A DNA stretch of 7,215 nt from an uncultured Oscillospiraceae bacterium (GTDB lineage Bacteria; Bacillota; Clostridia; Oscillospirales; Oscillospiraceae). How positions within the stretch are numbered: position 1 is the first letter of the stretch; every line of letters begins with the position of its first letter. This document shows positions 5,428-7,215 of this stretch, one piece after another. The notes below the pieces were generated by a model. It was given only the letters and a program-made list of their open reading frames with translations. It was not told the origin of the DNA and ran no database searches. Position numbers and translations under genes: made by a program. The DNA lies in assembly GCA_910579485.1 (NCBI GenBank), contig CAJTVO010000148.1:1-7215 (forward strand), written 5' to 3'.

Positions 5428-6792
5428 TCACATCTGCTCGTTTACATACAGGCTTACCCGGCTTTGGATAAGCTGGACGGTCTCGTCCAGAGTTTTATTG
5501 CCAGTGAAGTAGTACATACAGGAATCTTCTACTATATCATAGACATCCTTGTCAAATATGCTTATTCGTTCTACGCTGTTTATAAGATCATCATATCGGC
5601 GAAGGTCATCCTCCGTTGGCGCAGGGACTGTTATCATGCCATAGGCAAAGAATGGCATTTCAACTGGTTCGCGTTCCATGTCCATTCTGTTTGCCAGATC
5701 GTATTCCTTTCGGTTGATAGGAATGGCGGTCAATGTACGATCTGCTTCCAGCATCCTCTTGTTGTATTGCGGAAGAATTATTTGGCGAATAAATTCCCAA
5801 GCCGCATCTTTGTTTTGACTGGAAGCAGACATGGCTAACACTGGTCCAGAGGGAACAAAAATGGCTCCTGCACGGCCATCCTCTGTTGGATAACCAACAA
5901 ACGCTGCACGCCCACCCGCCTCTATGTCGGCCATCACGATATGCGCCAGGCTGCAGATAAACTGCGATGTCAGCATCTGGCGTCCATTGCGCTGCCGCCA
6001 TGCCAGTTCCTCATATATGCTTTCCGCAGCCTCCTTCGTATTTTCAAATTCCAGCGGAAAGCTGTTTGTAAATTCTAACGTTGCCCGAAACCGGTCACTG
6101 TCAAAAGAACACCGGCCTGTATCCCAGTTGATATAACTGTCCAGGTCTATTCTAAGCATTGTGCGGAGCATATCCGCTTTAGTGCAATAATACTCCAAAA
6201 TCGTGGAATCCTCTGGCATCGTGGCAAACGCGGCCATTAGCTCCTCCAATGACCAATGGGACCGTTTTCCCACGATCTCCTCTGCACCCATAAGCGTTTC
6301 GATCGCTACAGAGCCGAATACTGCGCAGAGTTTGCCATCTACCTCCGCGCTTTTCAAAGGAGCTTCTATAACACCTTCCCGCCCCAATTCAGGATCATTT
6401 TCAATATAGGGCCAAAGGTCCTCCAAATAACCAAGCTGTACTAGCCGCTGATAAGGCAGCTCAATGGACCACCCGCTTCCCATATCAATAATATCCGGGA
6501 TCTTTCCGGCTGTGATCTCCGCCAGCAAATGGTTATATGCATTTTCTCCAGAATACTCTTTAACTTCTATCTGCAGCTCCGGGTGCTCGTTGTTAAAGGA
6601 TTCTATGGCTCCCCGATCTACCTTTTCCGGATACATGGTTGCATAAGTCAGCGATGATGCTTCGGCAGAGGGCAGTTCCGTTTGTACAGACTGGTTCCCA
6701 CCACCTGTAAAGCAGGCGGTGGGAACCAGCAGCAATATAGAAGTCAACAAAGTCATGTACCAACATCTCATTTTATTGCTGGCATTTTTCAT
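5428..6792 (-). CDS. solute-binding-type lipoprotein, copy B (454 aa)
   Basis: Paralogue of the lipoprotein at 3428-2043. The ATG at 6792 follows GGAGGAG by 8 bases. The N-terminus (K2, K7, R9, then MTLLTSILLLVPTAC) is a lipoprotein signal with Cys27 lipidated. The Pro at -3 (PTAC) is unusual for a lipobox. Shared landmarks with copy A are KIPDIIDMGSGW (97-108), a 21-residue block identical in both starting at Gly121 and containing LEDLWPYIENDPELGREG, YPTEDG (301-306), NKDAAWEFIR (327-336) and the C-terminus LDETVQLIQSRVSLYVNEQM. The middle (about 200-290) is much more divergent and copy B is a little shorter. The base composition is clearly lower in GC than copy A. The gene lies 52 bases after the copy B Cys-rich gene, so an operon is likely. 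Ligand unknown. No permease gene is visible. Confidence 0.88.
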   Translation of the reverse strand: MKNASNKMRCWYMTLLTSILLLVPTACFTGGGNQSVQTELPSAEASSLTYATMYPEKVDRGAIESFNNEHPELQIEVKEYSGENAYNHLLAEITAGKIPDIIDMGSGWSIELPYQRLVQLGYLEDLWPYIENDPELGREGVIEAPLKSAEVDGKLCAVFGSVAIETLMGAEEIVGKRSHWSLEELMAAFATMPEDSTILEYYCTKADMLRTMLRIDLDSYINWDTGRCSFDSDRFRATLEFTNSFPLEFENTKEAAESIYEELAWRQRNGRQMLTSQFICSLAHIVMADIEAGGRAAFVGYPTEDGRAGAIFVPSGPVLAMSASSQNKDAAWEFIRQIILPQYNKRMLEADRTLTAIPINRKEYDLANRMDMEREPVEMPFFAYGMITVPAPTEDDLRRYDDLINSVERISIFDKDVYDIVEDSCMYYFTGNKTLDETVQLIQSRVSLYVNEQM

Positions 6793-6844
6793 GATAAATT
6801 CTCCTCCAGTTTTTGCTGCTGCCTTTTAAAAATTTTAGTGCCAA

Positions 6845-7156
6845 TTAAGGCCTAGTGCAGTAAAAGTACATACGGACATATGCCCAATCTGACGCTGTAC
6901 CGCAAGACGTACATACAAGCCTGCTATAAACGTGCTTTGAGGGTTGACTGTGTATCTCTTCACATTTATCGCAGTATTGAGGCAAAGTGGGCCCGCTCCG
7001 TTCATCAAACTCCTCATGTATGCGGCCTCCGCATTCTCTATCCGGACAAGCAAGATACCTGGGGGATATATCGCTCGCCATCGCGGGCATCGCCATGCAG
7101 CTGAGGGACAGCATCAGGGCCAGGGCCAGAGCCAGCAGCTTCTTGGTTCTCTTCAT
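6845..7156 (-). CDS. small secreted Cys-rich, zinc-ribbon-like protein, copy B (103 aa)
   Basis: Function unknown. The signal peptide (residues 1-27) differs from copy A only in Arg3 for Lys3, with a likely cut after AMA. The mature part of 76 residues has seven cysteines: CPDREC (37, 42), CDKC (62, 65), CTSC (82, 85) and Cys100. His47, His69 and His75 lie between them. CX2C followed about 16 residues later by CTSCG is the spacing of a zinc ribbon, which is the best structural guess, although outside the cytoplasm disulphides are possible. HVYSRLVCTSC may correspond to HTYNTQSTDYFCANKKC of copy A, suggesting remote homology of the mature domains. GAGGAGG lies 8 bases before the ATG. It is the first gene of the copy B operon; its promoter must lie in or beyond the last 59 bases of the window. 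Confidence 0.82.
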   Translation of the reverse strand: MKRTKKLLALALALMLSLSCMAMPAMASDISPRYLACPDRECGGRIHEEFDERSGPTLPQYCDKCEEIHSQPSKHVYSRLVCTSCGTASDWAYVRMYFYCTRP

Positions 7157-7179
7157 GTTCGTTTCCTCCTCGTATAATA
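7075..7179. repeat. leader repeat, copy B (ribosome binding site plus signal peptide)
   Basis: This is the partner of 3694-3798, matching at 101 of 105 positions. It lies in the same position relative to its gene, from TATTATACGAGGAGG through the end of the signal-peptide codons. Confidence 0.95.
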
Positions 7180-7215
7180 AGTTTCAGGTTAATAAATTCA
7201 GTATCAGCAGGCTTA

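Noticed and set aside
1..7215. Search for tRNA, rRNA, CRISPR arrays, transposases and phage genes
   Set aside because: No tRNA-like cloverleaf, regularly spaced repeats, or transposase/integrase motifs were recognised by eye on either strand.

Overview
The window looks like a chromosomal segment from a fairly GC-rich Firmicute, most likely a gut Clostridia of the Oscillospiraceae type (Flavonifractor/Lawsonibacter-like). This is inferred from strong GGAGG ribosome binding sites, Gram-positive lipoprotein and Sec signal peptides, a RecD2-type helicase without RecBC, and an HTH-TPR regulator. No marker gene here fixes the genus.

Left part (1-1893, all minus strand). This is an ordinary housekeeping segment. 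Read in transcription order it holds a COG2426/Sm_multidrug_ex small membrane protein, a short membrane-anchored protein of unknown function, and the N-terminal 301 residues of a RecD2-like helicase that runs off the left edge. A good extended -10 promoter lies just upstream, next to the terminator of the preceding operon.

Right part (1949-7215). This is an unusual accessory locus built from two copies of one module. Each copy is a two-gene minus-strand operon: a small secreted Cys-rich (zinc-ribbon-like) protein followed by a divergent lipoprotein of the extracellular solute-binding type. Copy A is 3775-2043 and copy B is 7156-5428. The two small proteins share a 105-bp stretch covering ribosome binding site and signal peptide that matches at 101 positions, while their mature parts are almost unalignable. 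The two lipoproteins are clear paralogues with very different base composition. No ABC permease or ATPase is visible.

Between the two modules lie a plus-strand HTH-TPR regulator of the RRNPP/Rgg architecture (4004-4951) and, convergent to it with a 3-bp overlap of stop codons, a 62-codon gene for a short Sec-exported peptide (5136-4948). The regulator promoter is divergent from copy A, and a 9-mer (TGTATACTG) occurs in both the regulator and the peptide-gene promoter regions. The simplest working model is a peptide-sensing circuit controlling one or both secreted-protein/lipoprotein operons. That model is inference. The gene organisation and the repeats are seen directly.

The interval 5137-5427 holds the peptide promoter region, a perfect 9-bp-stem hairpin terminator, a frameshifted gene remnant, and a 15-bp inverted repeat next to the end of copy B. 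It looks like a rearrangement scar.
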